Origin: Plantago major
Lineage: Eukaryota > Streptophyta > Magnoliopsida > Lamiales > Plantaginaceae
Length of the DNA: 64,000 bases
NCBI GenBank assembly: GCA_026545765.1
Contig: JAIFAC010000165.1
Location: 93,413-157,412 of the forward strand
Direction of reading: 5' to 3'
This document shows, piece by piece, positions 12,515 through 24,099 of the stretch; position 1 is the first letter of the stretch, and each line of letters starts with the position of its first letter. The notes beneath the pieces were generated by a model, which had not been told where the DNA came from, ran no database searches, and saw only the letters and a list, made by a program, of their open reading frames with translations. The position numbers and the translations under genes are program-made.

Positions 12515-14001
12515 TTGCATCTCCTTGATCAAGTTAAACAAAACAAACTCCCGAGAAATTCACTAAAATGTGGATTCCTCTTTGGAAGAATGTTTAGTCT
12601 AGGTGGTTCTATCTACGGCGAGAACACAACCCTGTTTCTGTTTTTGTCGAGCGCCTCTTGGACTAAGGCTCGATGGCTATTTGATAGTGGATCACGGAAA
12701 GCACATGACGGAGACAAAGCAAATCTGATCGACTACAAAACTTGCAACCTTTGGACCACACATGAGTTCTTTGGAGAATTAAATCCTCTCTGGGATTTGT
12801 AGCGTCAAATTAGGATCATTAATAATCCTTTGGCGTATTACATGTTAAAGGTTTGAAATATAATCTATTTAGCATGAGCGACTTGCGAACAAGGATTCCT
12901 TGTGAAATTCAAAGCAAAGTATTGCAAACTTATAGACAATGAGTCAAGCGACGGTCTTGGTTGCTTTCGGGAAAGGCAATCTTTATGTTACCGATTGGGC
13001 ATCTACCACTGAAGAATGTCTCATGGTGAGTCAATCGGGTCACCTGAAGAACCTTTGGTTATGGCACAAAAGAATGAATCACTTGAATTTCAAAACTCTG
13101 AACAAACTTGCCAAGAAAGAGTTAGTGGTTGGCCTTCCCAAAACATCTTTCAGAAAGGATGGTATCTGTTCTTCCTGTCAGATGGGGAAACAATCCAAGA
13201 TCTCTTTCAAGTCCAAAACCAGGCACTCTAGTGTTAGACCACTGCAACTATTACATATGGATCTTTTTGAATCATCTGTAACTTGTAGATGACTTCTCAA
13301 GATTCACTTGGGTTGTCTTTCTTAAGCACAAATATGATGCTAGGGTAGAGATACCAAATTTGCTGAATAAGCTTGAAGTCATGAAAAATGACAAAGTATC
13401 TGCAATCAGAACATACCATGGTACTGAGTTTGTCAACCAGTACATAAAGTAGTTTTGTACCAACAAAGGTATACAACACCAACTTTCCTCTGTAAGAACA
13501 CCACAACAAAATGGTGTTGCAGAAAGGAAAAATAGAACCCTTAAAGAAGCGGCAAGGACAATGCTAGCTGACACTGAAATAAGTGAAGTTTATTGGGTTG
13601 AGGCTGTAAACACAACATGCTACACTCAGAACAGATGTTTGATAAACAAACACCATGACAAGACCCCATATGAACTCTTGGTTGGTAGACCCCCTAATAT
13701 CAAACATCTGAAAGTATTTGATTGTAAATGTTTTGTTCTTAACAATGGAAAAGAGTATCTAAGAACATTTCAACCAAAGACATATGAAGGTGTGTTTCTT
13801 GGTTATTCTATGAATAGCAAAGCATACAGAGTTTACAACAAAAGAACAAAGAAGATTGAAGAATCAGTTCATGTTGTATTCTATGAAGGAAGCAAGAAAA
13901 CACCCCTTGCTGATGAACTCTCAGAAAGGTTCAAGGAACTAATGATAAAGGATTCTGAAGAACCCTCAAAGGAAAAACATCATTGTGGAAAGAGAGGATG
14001 A
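12515..14001 (+). pseudogene. Copia pol: protease and integrase
   Basis: The aspartic protease motif FDSG occurs at about 12675-12695 (WLFDSGSRKAHD..., close to the usual WxxDSGCSxHMTG). The GAG-pre-integrase HHCC zinc finger follows at 12939-13230 (LWHKRMNHLNFKTLNKL ... CSSCQMGK). The integrase core has DDFSRFTWVVF and then VRTPQQNGVAERKNRTLKEA at 13490-13560. Its C-terminal part is an intact frame at 13561-14001 (VFLGYSMNSKAYRVYN). The position normally held by the second catalytic Asp reads TYHGTEF rather than xDxGxEF. Integrase inserts the cDNA into the genome. Frame breaks and an in-frame stop make it non-functional as written. Confidence 0.85.
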
Positions 14002-14439
14002 CTACGGCGAAGAAAAGCATGAAATGCCTAGTAACAACGGATGATTCTCGGACATGATGAAGAATCTCCTATGAAATTCGAAATGGGCGAAGATGTTCAT
14101 CGGAGAGTTAACTCTGAAATGACCTCTCCGAGGCATGTCCGAAATCTCTCACCGAGCAAGTATCGGACATTCACCGCCCTACGAGGTGCAGATGTCACGA
14201 ATCTTGAAGAAGTATCACGTCGTAATCATAGTGATTAGCATTCGGATCACATAGATGTTGACCTACTAGCCTAAACCCGTGATGAGATGGACAAGGATCA
14301 TCGCAAAAGATGTGATTGGACCGATCAATCAAGGTGTTAGGACTAGGAGAAGCGATAGTGAAAATGCTAACTCTCTCTTTGGATGTTTCATCTCAAACAT
14401 TGAACTAAAACTATCTGAAGCGATAAGAGACCAAGCGGA

Positions 14440-15907
14440 TCTACGCAATGCAAGAAGAGTTGGATCAGTTTGAGAGAAACAAAGTCTGGAAACTAGTTCC
14501 ATTTGTAGAAGGAATATCTGTGATTGGAACTAAGTGGGTTTTCAGAAACAAAATGAATGAATCTGGTGAAATAACCAAAAACAAAGCAAGGTTGGTTGCG
14601 AGGATTCACCAGGTGAAGGTTTAGATTTTGATGAGTCATATGCAGTTGCGGATTAGATGCAATAAGACTCTTTACGGCCTTTGACTCATAAAGACTTTAA
14701 AGTTTATCGGATGGATGTCGAGAGTGCATTCTTGAATGGTGAACTTGTTGAGGAAGTCTATGTTGAACAACCACACGGCTTTGAAGTTTCCTCGAGAAAG
14801 TAGAATGGTCTATAAGCTCTGAAGCTCTATATGGACTGAAACAGGCTCCAAGAGCATGGTATGACACTTTGGCCAAATACCTTCTGGAAAGTGGTTTCAA
14901 GAAAGGTGAAGTTGATAAAACTTTATTTACTTTAAATCATGATGGGAAACTACTCTTAGTTCAAGTATATGTTGATGACATAATATTTGGATCTAAGGAC
15001 AAGCAACTTTGTGATGACTTTGCAAATCTCATGAAAAGAAAGTTTGAGATGAGCATGATTGGAGAATTGAACTATTTCCTAGGATTGCAAGTCAAGCAAC
15101 TCAATGATGGAATATTCATTAGTCGACAAAGTATGCAAAAGACATGCTCACAAAGTTCAATCTTAAGCCTTCTGAAAAGAATGCTAAGATACCTATGAGC
15201 ATAGGAACCAAGATGACCTATACTGAATCAGATAAGAGTGTTGATGAACACAAGTATAGAAAATTGATAGGTGCACTACTTTACCTTCTTTATGACGGAC
15301 ACGATATTCAATATGCGGTTGGTGTGTGTGCTAGATTTCAAACAAATCGATGCAATCACACTACAACATTGCTATGAAAATATTAAGGTATGTGAAAGAT
15401 ACGATAGATGTAGGTTTGTGGTATCCTAAAGAAAGTGGATTGAGTTTGGTTGGTTACTCAAATCTTTGATTATCTTTGGATCAATGCTTGATAGGAAAAG
15501 CACCTCGGGGAACTTGTCGGTTTAAGAACTAGACTTATCTCATGGTTTAGCAAAAGAAAAACTCAATTGCAACTTCTACCACATAATTTGAATATATTCT
15601 GCTTTGGTTGTTGCAACACAAATTACGTGGATTCAACAACAACTCGAGACTATGGACTCGATGAAGAAAACTCCCATTTTCTATGATAACACAAGTGCTA
15701 TTGCAATCACACGAACCCCAAGTTCCATGCGAACAAAGCACATTGATGTTAGACACCACCTCATCGAGAGACCATGTTGAGAAAGGCGATATAGAGATAC
15801 TCAAGATTGTACGGAAGAACAACTTGCGGATATCTTCACAAGCCCTACAAGAAAGTCGGTTCTTGACCTTAAGACATAATCTTGGATTAATGGAGATGCC
15901 TAAGGAC
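14440..15907 (+). pseudogene. Copia pol: reverse transcriptase and RNase H
   Basis: Reverse transcriptase signatures in order: VIGTKWVFRNKMNESGEITK (about 14520-14580), a damaged KARLVA, a damaged [26 protein letters not shown] (about 14829-14885), then the catalytic YVDDIIFGSKD (about 14968-15000) and LNYFLGLQVKQ. RNase H appears in fragments, ending with the Copia signature KHIDVRHHLIE (about 15738-15770), LADIFT and LGLMEMPKD before a stop at 15908-15910. The interval 14850-15200 is clean, whereas 14580-14830 and 15290-15890 are full of frame breaks. Confidence 0.9.
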
Positions 15908-15910
15908 TGA

Positions 15911-16622
15911 AAAATGTCCTGAATCTCTAAAGTCTGAGTAAGTGAGGTAGAAAAGAAGTAGGCCTCTGAGGACATGTTCTCAGAAAGCGAGTTGATAAGA
16001 AGTGATGCAAGGTTTACGGTAACAACACTCGAGAAAACATTCTGGAGCAGGTATCCGGAAAAGGCAAAGGTTAGTACACTCGATAAGTAAATAAGACTAG
16101 AACTTACTTCTTTAGTGGGTCAATTACATTCAAACAACTGAAGCTTCTGACACTTGAATTCAGAAAGCTATTTAGTCATAAAGAGAAAAGGCACACAAAG
16201 CTCGAAAAAGTATAAGTTCTGAAAGTCAAACATGTCCAATGTCTCGTATTTTTGCCACTTTTATGATAAACAATATAAAGATAAGGACTTGACACTCAGA
16301 ATGATAAGTTCAAACGATTTGAGTGTTCTTACTCTTTACTAAGTGACATAATGGATGTAACTTGTTAAAAATCCATCAAGTCGGCACAATACCATTTGTT
16401 GATTGATATCATTTCAAGATATTCAATATAAGCCCTTGATGAATAAATGTTTGATCTCAACGGTTGAGATTAAAACAAAGCAAGTAATGTCTGTTGAGAA
16501 ATGCAGACATGGCCCACTGCGCATTTAATGAAGTATAAAGGACGTACCACGCCTATGCAGATGCAAAGACACGCATTCATATTCAGTTGTATGTATGTTG
16601 TATCTATGTACATTTTGTCTGC
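15911..16622. other. Spacer between RNase H and the third gene-like region
   Basis: About 700 bases with no recognised coding content. The element is continuous here, as no flanking LTR or target duplication is seen. It leads directly into a TATA motif and the start of the third gene-like region. Confidence 0.5.
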
Positions 16623-16630
16623 TATATATA
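16623..16630 (+). promoter_or_regulatory. Candidate internal TATA box
   Basis: TATATATA followed by GAGG lies about 200 bases upstream of the ATG at 16831. An A/C-rich, leader-like stretch sits between them. It matches a plant TATA element by sequence alone and lies well inside the retrotransposon, far from either LTR. Function is inferred, not shown. Confidence 0.45.
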
Positions 16631-16830
16631 GAGGATTTGGGCAAAAGACAAACACTTTTACCAATTCCGAAATTTCAAACTTGCATCAAAACAGCAAAAT
16701 CTCTCAAGATTTCTGCAAACCCCCTCTGCAAACTCACTTCTTGTGCTTAGTCTTCTGAAAAGATAGACTAATCTCGATTAATTGTGCAAAATTCATCTGA
16801 AAAACACTCACTCAAAACTCTATATAAGAG

Positions 16831-19800
16831 ATGGCACCCAAGAAGATGACCACCAAGAACCCTAAGGCCGCATCATCTGCTCCTGCTGAAAAGCAAGGAG
16901 GAAAGGAACTTAAGGTGTTGAATAAGCATATACAGGAAAGTTCACCCCATCATTTGGAATCCAAACCAAAAAATGAATTGGGGAGCTTTTCTAGTGAAGA
17001 GGTATGTACCAGTAGTTATACCTTCAAGACCAGAAAGGAAACTGATATTGGGGATGCTGAAGAATTCCCATATCTACAAGATTCTATCTGCTACACCTAG
17101 TGGACTATCCACATTGGATGTACTGGAGTTCTATCTACAAGCTTCTATCTTGCAGAAAGTCTTGCAGAAACACTGGAGTACTTTAGCTCTTATTCTGGTC
17201 CGTTGCTTTGATGGCAACAAAGGTGGAGTAGACCAGATAAGCATGGAGAGATGGATGATGATGCATCTTCTGAACAAGAAGCATGAAGGCGAATTTGACC
17301 CACTTCAATTGGAAATGCGCCTTCAACAAATTCCTTGGACATATTGAGAATTTGAGCCCAAAATCATCAATGGCCTTCTTGAGCGAAAGGCGATATGCAC
17401 TGGTCTCGAATGCATTACATTACGGAAACAATGGGAATCACTCTCGGAGAAACAAGAAATCGATCACTGACTCCTTTTCGAGACCGCCTTTGAAGAAAAG
17501 GAGAAACTTCTTCTTGAAGCGCTTTTCGAGAAGGCAGAAGAAGAAGAAATTGCACAGCAAGGTGAGGAGGTCCCTGAGCAAGCTCAAGCTAAACCTCCAG
17601 TTGCCAAGAGAAAGAGGACTCAAAGCAAAAGAGCCTCCAAGTCCCTAAGCATACAAGAGGCACAACCTTCTGGAGACAAGGTCTCGGAAGATGGATGCCG
17701 AAAAGCGACTCGAGAATGCCCCGAGAATCACGAACGGTGCTCCAGAACTCTCCGAGATGATAGAAATATCATAGATGGAGTGCACCAACAGAATAGTGAT
17801 TACGAGGATGATGAAGTACTTGCAAAAGTACTCGAAAGATTGATATGAGACCCGTGGAGGAGCATCAAGCTCGGATCTTGAGAAGACAAGAGCCCCTACG
17901 CCTGGCGGAAGAAGAAGGCACAGGTGAGGAAGATAGAATCTTTGGAAGATCCTGAAATTGCTTCAACATTTACAATGCCGACATTGATATTCTTGAAGAA
18001 AATCTGTTTTAACACGGGTTCCTCGACCTTACGAAAGCTCGACTCTCGAAGGGATCAAGCGAGATGGAAACTCAAAATGATAATCTGCGGAGGAGACCAA
18101 CAATGAGCACGCGAGAGGCGTGGAATCACCACAAGTCGAGACCAATGATCGGCTGACCACTATTCGGGTAGCAAAAGTAGTTTGTATCTAACATCGACAT
18201 TAAAATGTTAACTTGTTACTCATAAGCTTCATTTATTACTGAGCCGACATGGAACACAATTTAGGAAGTTAATTTTTTAACCCTCTGAATGAAGAAGAGG
18301 TTCCTTCAACCTCAGAACAACAAGAAGAGCCTGTCCTACAGGTAGTTAAGTTATCTCTGAATAAGAAATAACTTGCTTGAAACATTCATATCTTGTGTTC
18401 TAACTTCTTTTTGTCTCTTATTAGGCTCCAACTGAGGAAGTATTGGTGGAACCAACACCCCAACACCAAGAGATTCCAGAGGCTGAAAAGCTCTCTAAGG
18501 AAACATTTACTGAGCCTTCTGTTGAGAAGGTAAGTATCAGTAAATTTTCTTTTAAGAATACTTTGGTAAAAATCGCTACTTAATCAATATGTTTGTTCTA
18601 TCTTACAGGCTCAGTCAGAAGAACACTTGGAAGGAAAAGACTATGGTCTTATCTCCTCCAAAAGAAACTGGCAATGCTGAAGAAGCAGAGTCAGCAAAAA
18701 AGGTTCCAGAAACCCCCAAGGTTTCTAAGAAAGATGCCACTGAGCTTCCTCACTTGGAATTAAGTGAAGTCTCAGAAAGAATTTTTCCACTTATCTTTTC
18801 TGTTAACAGTTTCTAAACATATTTGATTTTAATTCTCAGGTTCAAGCAGAAAGAAAGGTTGATGAGGATAAGACTTCTCCTCACAACAAGGTATCTGTGG
18901 TCTCTGAGACCAAGCAAGCAGAAGTACAGGATAATGAGCCTAGTGTTTCTACACAGGTGTGCTCAGAAAGCTTACTTTTGCACACAGGTACTAACTCAAG
19001 TGGTTTGAACAAAACTAACTTGATTCCTTTCTTTCAAGCTCAAAGTCTAGTGCCAGTTGATTTACTCAAGGCTTTCCAGAAGCACACTTTAAAGAAACAT
19101 CTCAAGTGCTTGAACGATGGCGAAACTTCGGAAAGGTGACCTTTTGAATTAGCGAGTAATGTCGACGTCGAAAAAGAAGCAATCGCCAATCTGGAAGATT
19201 ATATCCATACATTGTTCCCAATGAGTCCTACTCATTTGCCACTCGATGCATGAAGACTTCATTCATGAAGTAGCTGAACTTATAGCGATTTCAAGTCTGC
19301 GGATGCTCAAACCAAGCGGATGGTTACCCATCACGCCTTGCCCAAACTCACTACTTATCTGCTGCTGAACAAGAAGAAGTTAATGGGAGGATGATTACAT
19401 TCCCAAATGTGATCAACTTTGGTTTGAAGATAGCGAGGAGATGGGCGAAAATGATTATCAAGAACCTCCCTCTGAGCATCCAAACCAAGAAGCAAAGAAC
19501 AAGAGTGATGATGATGATGATCAGAATAATGATCCCTAACCTGGACAAGGCGGGATTCAGAAAGCTAGCAAAGGAAGTGGAGAAAAGGCTACTCCTTCAA
19601 ATGCTCAGAGAGCCACATCATCATCACCTCCCAAGTCTCATCAAGATATCCAACAGGCTGAGCACAATGATGCCATAGAAGAAATTTCAGCCGCTGAGTT
19701 CAGGATTGAACAACTCAGAAAGGTGTTTGAAGAAGAAAAGAGAATCAGCATTGAGTTTCAAGCTCTTGTTGATGAAAAGGAGGCCAAACTCAAAAAGCTC

Positions 19801-21720
19801 AAAGAAGCTAATGCCAAGGAATTGGCACTCCTAGATGAACAAAGAAATCTGAAGCATGCCATTGTTGTCACAGCTGCTGAGATAGATGCCATGGATGACA
19901 ATGATGATGAAGAGGATGATGCTGAGGCTGCATCAGAAAGACCTTCTACATCCTCTCAGAAGGTCAGCATACTCCAAGGCAAACAAAAGATGTTAGCGAC
20001 TTACGAACAATCCCGAAGAAGGATTATGAGAGTGATGCTGAAGAAGACCGCAACTTGATTACTGCAGAAGAAGATGAGAGACTTATCACTCAGCAAAAGA
20101 GAGCCCTACTTGCTCCTCATATCTTCTCTGTACCAGGTAGTTCAAGAAGTGAAGAGCACCGTGCAAGGAACAGTGTCTTTTTGGAACTCAGAGAGACACT
20201 AGTTGCCCAAGACACAGAAGTGCTAAAATCCATCCCAGAAGAGATGAAGCCATTGGCTTTGCTTTACTCAAGAGCAACCGACATAGCTCTCTCGGAAAGA
20301 CCTAGGGTTGGTCGGGGATGATTGTAACAATGCTAATCTGACATTGAATGAAACCGACCATCTTTATCCTGTGCAAGCGCCATCTAAGGCAGCAGAAGAG
20401 CTCAGCGAAAGGGCGAGGCTGGTTAGGCGAGAACAAAGAGTGAAGAAAGAACTTCAAGAATTAGTCGGTGCACAATCTCCAAAAGAACTTTGAGTCACTC
20501 TGAAGCTTATGCTATCATGAGTCGATCATTCATGACTAAGGGGAAGAGATGCCTCGAGAAGGCGGAGGAAGAAAAGAAAACAATCAAATCCTCCTCCTCA
20601 AGTCGACTTGTCATTAAGGACACCTCTGGAACACCACTTCTTTGAAGAAGTTGTTCCGGATCAACCGGAAAAGGTGAGAATTATGATAACTAGGGGCAAG
20701 TCCTTAGAATCTCATAAGAAGAAGACTTGAACGAAGAAGAAAAGGAAGAAGGAGAAGTAAGAGCGAAAGGCGCAAGTCTCAATTTTGGACTTCAATGATG
20801 ATGAGGATGAATCGTCTGGATGAACATCCACTTCACAAGAAAGGAGACAAGCAACTACTTCACAACCTCCTCTGGCAGCAAGGCCTTTGGTAGCCAGAAC
20901 TCCTTCTGGAAACACCAAGTCAATACAAGGAACATCCACCAGCACAGCCCCAAGGCAAGAAGAAAGGGTTAGAGGATCTCCTGACAGAAGGCCACCTAAT
21001 AGAAAGGCAAGAAGGGATTCCGTGTTTGGCAGAGTAAACAGAGAAACTCATCAAGAAAGGCCGACTAATGCCCACATTGAGTATGTGAAGACTAGCGATG
21101 AAGAGTCTTCATATAGGTGGTCCCCGAACAAGAGAGGGTATTGGATTACGGAACTACAACATCTACTTGTCAATGATAAGTTTCCAACTCCATCCTCGAC
21201 GGATCACGAAATGGAGAGAAGACGAATTGCTAAAACGAGCACCTTCATGCATGGATAAACTTTGAAGTATAAAGAGGAATGAAGCCGAAAGATGGATCTT
21301 TCTTTTGCATCCTTACCCAAGCACGATGATGTACACAAGGTAAGAAAAGCTGGATGGTAGCTACATCGGGAAGAACAAACTAGGTGTTTCAACCTATGAG
21401 TCATTCTATATGACATTGGATGAATACCTAGATGATATACACTATCTGGAAGAAATATCTGATATTTCAACCTATCTCGGTACCAAGTAGACCATGCAGG
21501 TGCAGGTAAAAGTAATTACAGGTCGAACACTTTCTGCGGAAGAATCACAAGCTTGGCAAGAGTTACCATGAAATATGTGACTTATCGAGGAAAAGAGCTC
21601 TCTGTCGGAAGGATTCTTTATGACTATGTCGAGAATGCGGAAAAGTGGATGATCATGTTAAGCGATCCGAAAGGATCTTTGAAGAACTTGAGGTATCTGA
21701 ACCCAAGTTGCATTTAGAAG
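16831..21720 (+). pseudogene. Third gene-like region of the Copia element, intron-containing, unknown function
   Basis: A downstream ORF begins MAPKKMTTKNPKAASSAP at 16831 and continues, with frame breaks, through VVIPSRPERKLILGMLKNS and SGLSTLDVLEFYL (16990-17140). A Lys/Glu-rich section follows. At 18342-19038 it is split by GT-AG introns: 18342-18424, 18530-18608, probably about 18769-18839, and 18957 to about 19038. The exons between them are phase 0; 18425-18529 is exactly 35 codons and 18840-18956 exactly 39. These exons start with similar codons (Ala-Pro-Thr, Ala-Gln-Ser, Val-Gln-Ala) and are rich in Glu, Pro and Lys. A strong coiled coil lies at 19690-19900 (FEEEKRISIEFQALVDEKE), followed by an Asp/Glu run and a basic tail (about 20890-21250). 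I do not recognise the protein. By position it corresponds to the env-like ORF of SIRE elements, but I see no clear signal peptide or transmembrane segment. A captured host gene is the main alternative. Confidence 0.6.
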
Positions 21721-22071
21721 ACTTGAAGACTAGTAACATTAGAATACTCTCTTGGAGCTTGGATTCTCCTTTGTTCTAATTTACTTAGTATGCTTTGTTA
21801 CTTTTGTAATCTTCTTGATTGTTTACGAACTTCTCTATACTGTAAAAGTTGCATCTTATTACGTAAAGCGTACTGTGAAGATCATACTCTCGGATACATT
21901 CTAATAGATGACAACTTATCGGCAAAGATCACTTCTTGTGATTTGGTTGATGTTTACTTTGCATAATTGACTAAAATTGAATATCATTTGAAATAATTAA
22001 GTGGTTAATTGTTTTCTCTTCGAGGTTACAAATGTGTAATAGGACTTAAAAGATAGTCATGGATGGTGATC

Positions 22072-22084
22072 AAAAAGGGAAATT
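22072..22084 (+). other. Polypurine tract
   Basis: AAAAAGGGAAATT immediately precedes the 3' LTR (TGTTAGG...). This is the expected site for plus-strand DNA priming. Confidence 0.85.
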
Positions 22085-23446
22085 TGTTAGGAATATCATT
22101 AGTATTTTGATCACTCATCACATGTTCTTATCTTAGCTAGAAAGGTGATTAAGTACTCTTGGTTCACTTGAACATTGTAAAGAAATCATGAGTATGATTA
22201 GTCTAGTAAATCTTGTATTAGGATTATAGGTCTATGAGTGTAATTTTTTTCCGAAGACCATGAAGATCAATCCTAGCAATGGAGCTTTTACGAAGATTAG
22301 AAGGCGAAGATTGCACAAGGTTTATGAAGACCTGAGGTTTAGTCTAACTCGGAAAGACTATGTCCTTAATCCTTTCTTAAGTGTATTAACTTACTTTGAA
22401 ATATGATTACGGACATATGACATCATGAGTATGGAGCATCTGAAAGCCATCGAAGGCTCATGTATCCGTTGAGACTAAAGGACAATGAGCGGTACTATGC
22501 ATTAAATGCATCGGCGAAATCTTTATAGCGATCCTCTCGAAAAATGAGATAGTGACTTACGAGTACATAGTTGAAGATATAAGCGGATATAATTTGATGG
22601 AAACACTGTGGATATAATTGACGCCTCTCAAATTTATCTATATATATCACACACTTAGATGCTTGAAGAACACACCTTAGAATGCTCTATCTTGAAAACT
22701 TAACCTCAAGCAAAGTATTCTCTCAAGCACTCTACTACCTTTCAAAGCTTTACATTGCTTGAAGAATCACTAGTAGTTCTAAGTTGTCTGAACCTTAACA
22801 AGAGATTGTTATTAAGTGAAAGAGTTGAACTATCGGATACCCTTTACGAAGCTCATTCTCCGAATGGACATCAATTACTTAGGTCGATAAGAAGCGGTGT
22901 CATCCTTTGAACAAGTGTATTAAGTAGTCTATTCTATTAGGCTCTCTCTGAAAACATAAGCGAAAAGTTATCTGAGAAGCCTCTCGACAAACCTTATAAC
23001 CGACACCATCGAGGCGTAGAGGAAGTACTTGATTTGGGAAATCGGGAATAACTCGAAGGTTATCTGAGTAGAGGAAGTACTTAGCTCTGGAGTGAGAAAT
23101 AACTCGGGGAACATTTGGTTAGAACCATTTGTTTAGGAATCTTAGAATAGGATTATTTTAAGGTGAACTCGATTATACATTCTAGTGAATTCTAGGTCTC
23201 GGAAAGGCCAAGTGGATTAGTTGGAGGATTATGCCACCTCCGGATACCACTATACTTCTTTGTGTCATTTACCTTCTGTATTTACATTTGACCAAAGCAC
23301 ACATACTTATTGTTTCTACACTTACATATTTTAAAGTCTTGCGTATTTCGAATTTAATATCATAAACCCAGGGTTTACGAGAAGCGTGTTTATCGACAAA
23401 AGTTTTAAAAATTATTCGCTTTTTTACTTCTTTTCTATCTGGAACA
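22085..23446 (+). repeat. 3' LTR of the large Copia element
   Basis: Direct repeat of 7033-8428. The start is exact; the end is set by matching ...GGACCAACA of the 5' LTR to ...TGGAACA here and is good to a few bases. The last 60 bases are more divergent than the rest. Confidence 0.9.
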
Positions 23447-23772
23447 ATGAGCAAAATATAATAATAGGTGGTCTTAAAATTCATGACAACTAATCATTCA
23501 AGAAAAATAGTGGAATATTTCTTCCGTATGCACACAAGATAGGTGCACAAGTAACTTTTATTGATCAAATTCATATTGACTTTATTCATAAACTTTAATC
23601 ACCAAAACAAAAATTCATAAACTTTAATCACCGCGTTTAACACAAGATAGGTACGGAATTAGTAGCTTTGTAAAAGGGAAACATAAAAAAGGGCAAATAT
23701 GCAAAATACGAATTGGAGGCCTAAAATTTTCCACATTTGTAACAAAAAGGCATACCGTCGTAACCTTGCGTG
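23447..23772. other. Spacer between the Copia element and the Yippee-like promoter
   Basis: No coding content is recognised. A short direct repeat (CATAAACTTTAATCACC) occurs near 23588 and 23618. This interval probably holds the upstream promoter of the Yippee-like gene, so the retrotransposon ends only about 0.3 kb from its TATA box. Confidence 0.45.
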
Positions 23773-23780
23773 TATAAATA
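23773..23780 (+). promoter_or_regulatory. TATA box of the Yippee-like gene
   Basis: TATAAATA lies about 320 bases upstream of the first candidate ATG (24100). A pyrimidine-rich leader with two TTC microsatellites follows. Spacing suggests transcription starts near 23805. Confidence 0.55.
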
Positions 23781-23837
23781 CTGTTTTAGTGATCACAGAC
23801 AGGTGACAGTTGATTTTGATCAAGAATACTGCTTGTT

Positions 23838-23920
23838 TTCTTCTTCTTCTTCTTCTTCTTCTACAACCGCACTGCTAGACTATAGTATAAAACCCGTGTG
23901 TCTTCTTCTTCTTCTTCTTC
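23838..23920 (+). repeat. Two (TTC)n microsatellites in the 5' UTR
   Basis: TTC runs at about 23838-23862 and 23902-23920 are separated by about 40 bases. CT-rich leaders are common in plant 5' UTRs; the repeats are probably length-variable. Confidence 0.85.
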
Positions 23921-24099
23921 TACTTCATAGATCAATCATTCATCAATTCTTCACCCAACTCCAAAACTTCCATTTATACTGTTGACCCATTCATTCATTC
24001 ATTCAAAGTTCAAACTACCCCCTTTTAAAGCAAACTAATTCTCTCTCCCTATCCAAAAACACACTCACAAGGAGTCTTTACTCGTTTTCAGCTGCTCAA

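Larger units (their letters stand above)
7033..23446 (+). mobile_element. Ty1/copia LTR retrotransposon, SIRE/Maximus-like, with a large extra 3' region
   Basis: Two near-identical direct repeats of about 1.4 kb (7033-8428 and about 22085-23446), both starting TGTTAGGAATATC, bracket the element. A tRNA-iMet-type primer site follows the 5' LTR and a purine tract precedes the 3' LTR. Pol order is protease, integrase, reverse transcriptase, RNase H, which is Copia order. The 1.4 kb LTRs and the extra coding region after pol fit the SIRE/Maximus lineage, whose members are known to carry a third, env-like ORF. At 16.4 kb it is well above the 9-12 kb I would expect for that lineage. The excess is an insertion in gag and about 6 kb between RNase H and the 3' LTR. 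I could not find a clean 5-bp target duplication: the left flank reads GAACC, and the right LTR edge is uncertain by a few bases. Confidence 0.93.

Noticed and set aside
7033..23446. Reading the numerous stops and frameshifts in the retrotransposon as evidence of great age
   Set aside because: The LTRs are too similar for great age, and the lesions fall at CAG/CTG-derived CG sites. A sequencing artefact explains them better.
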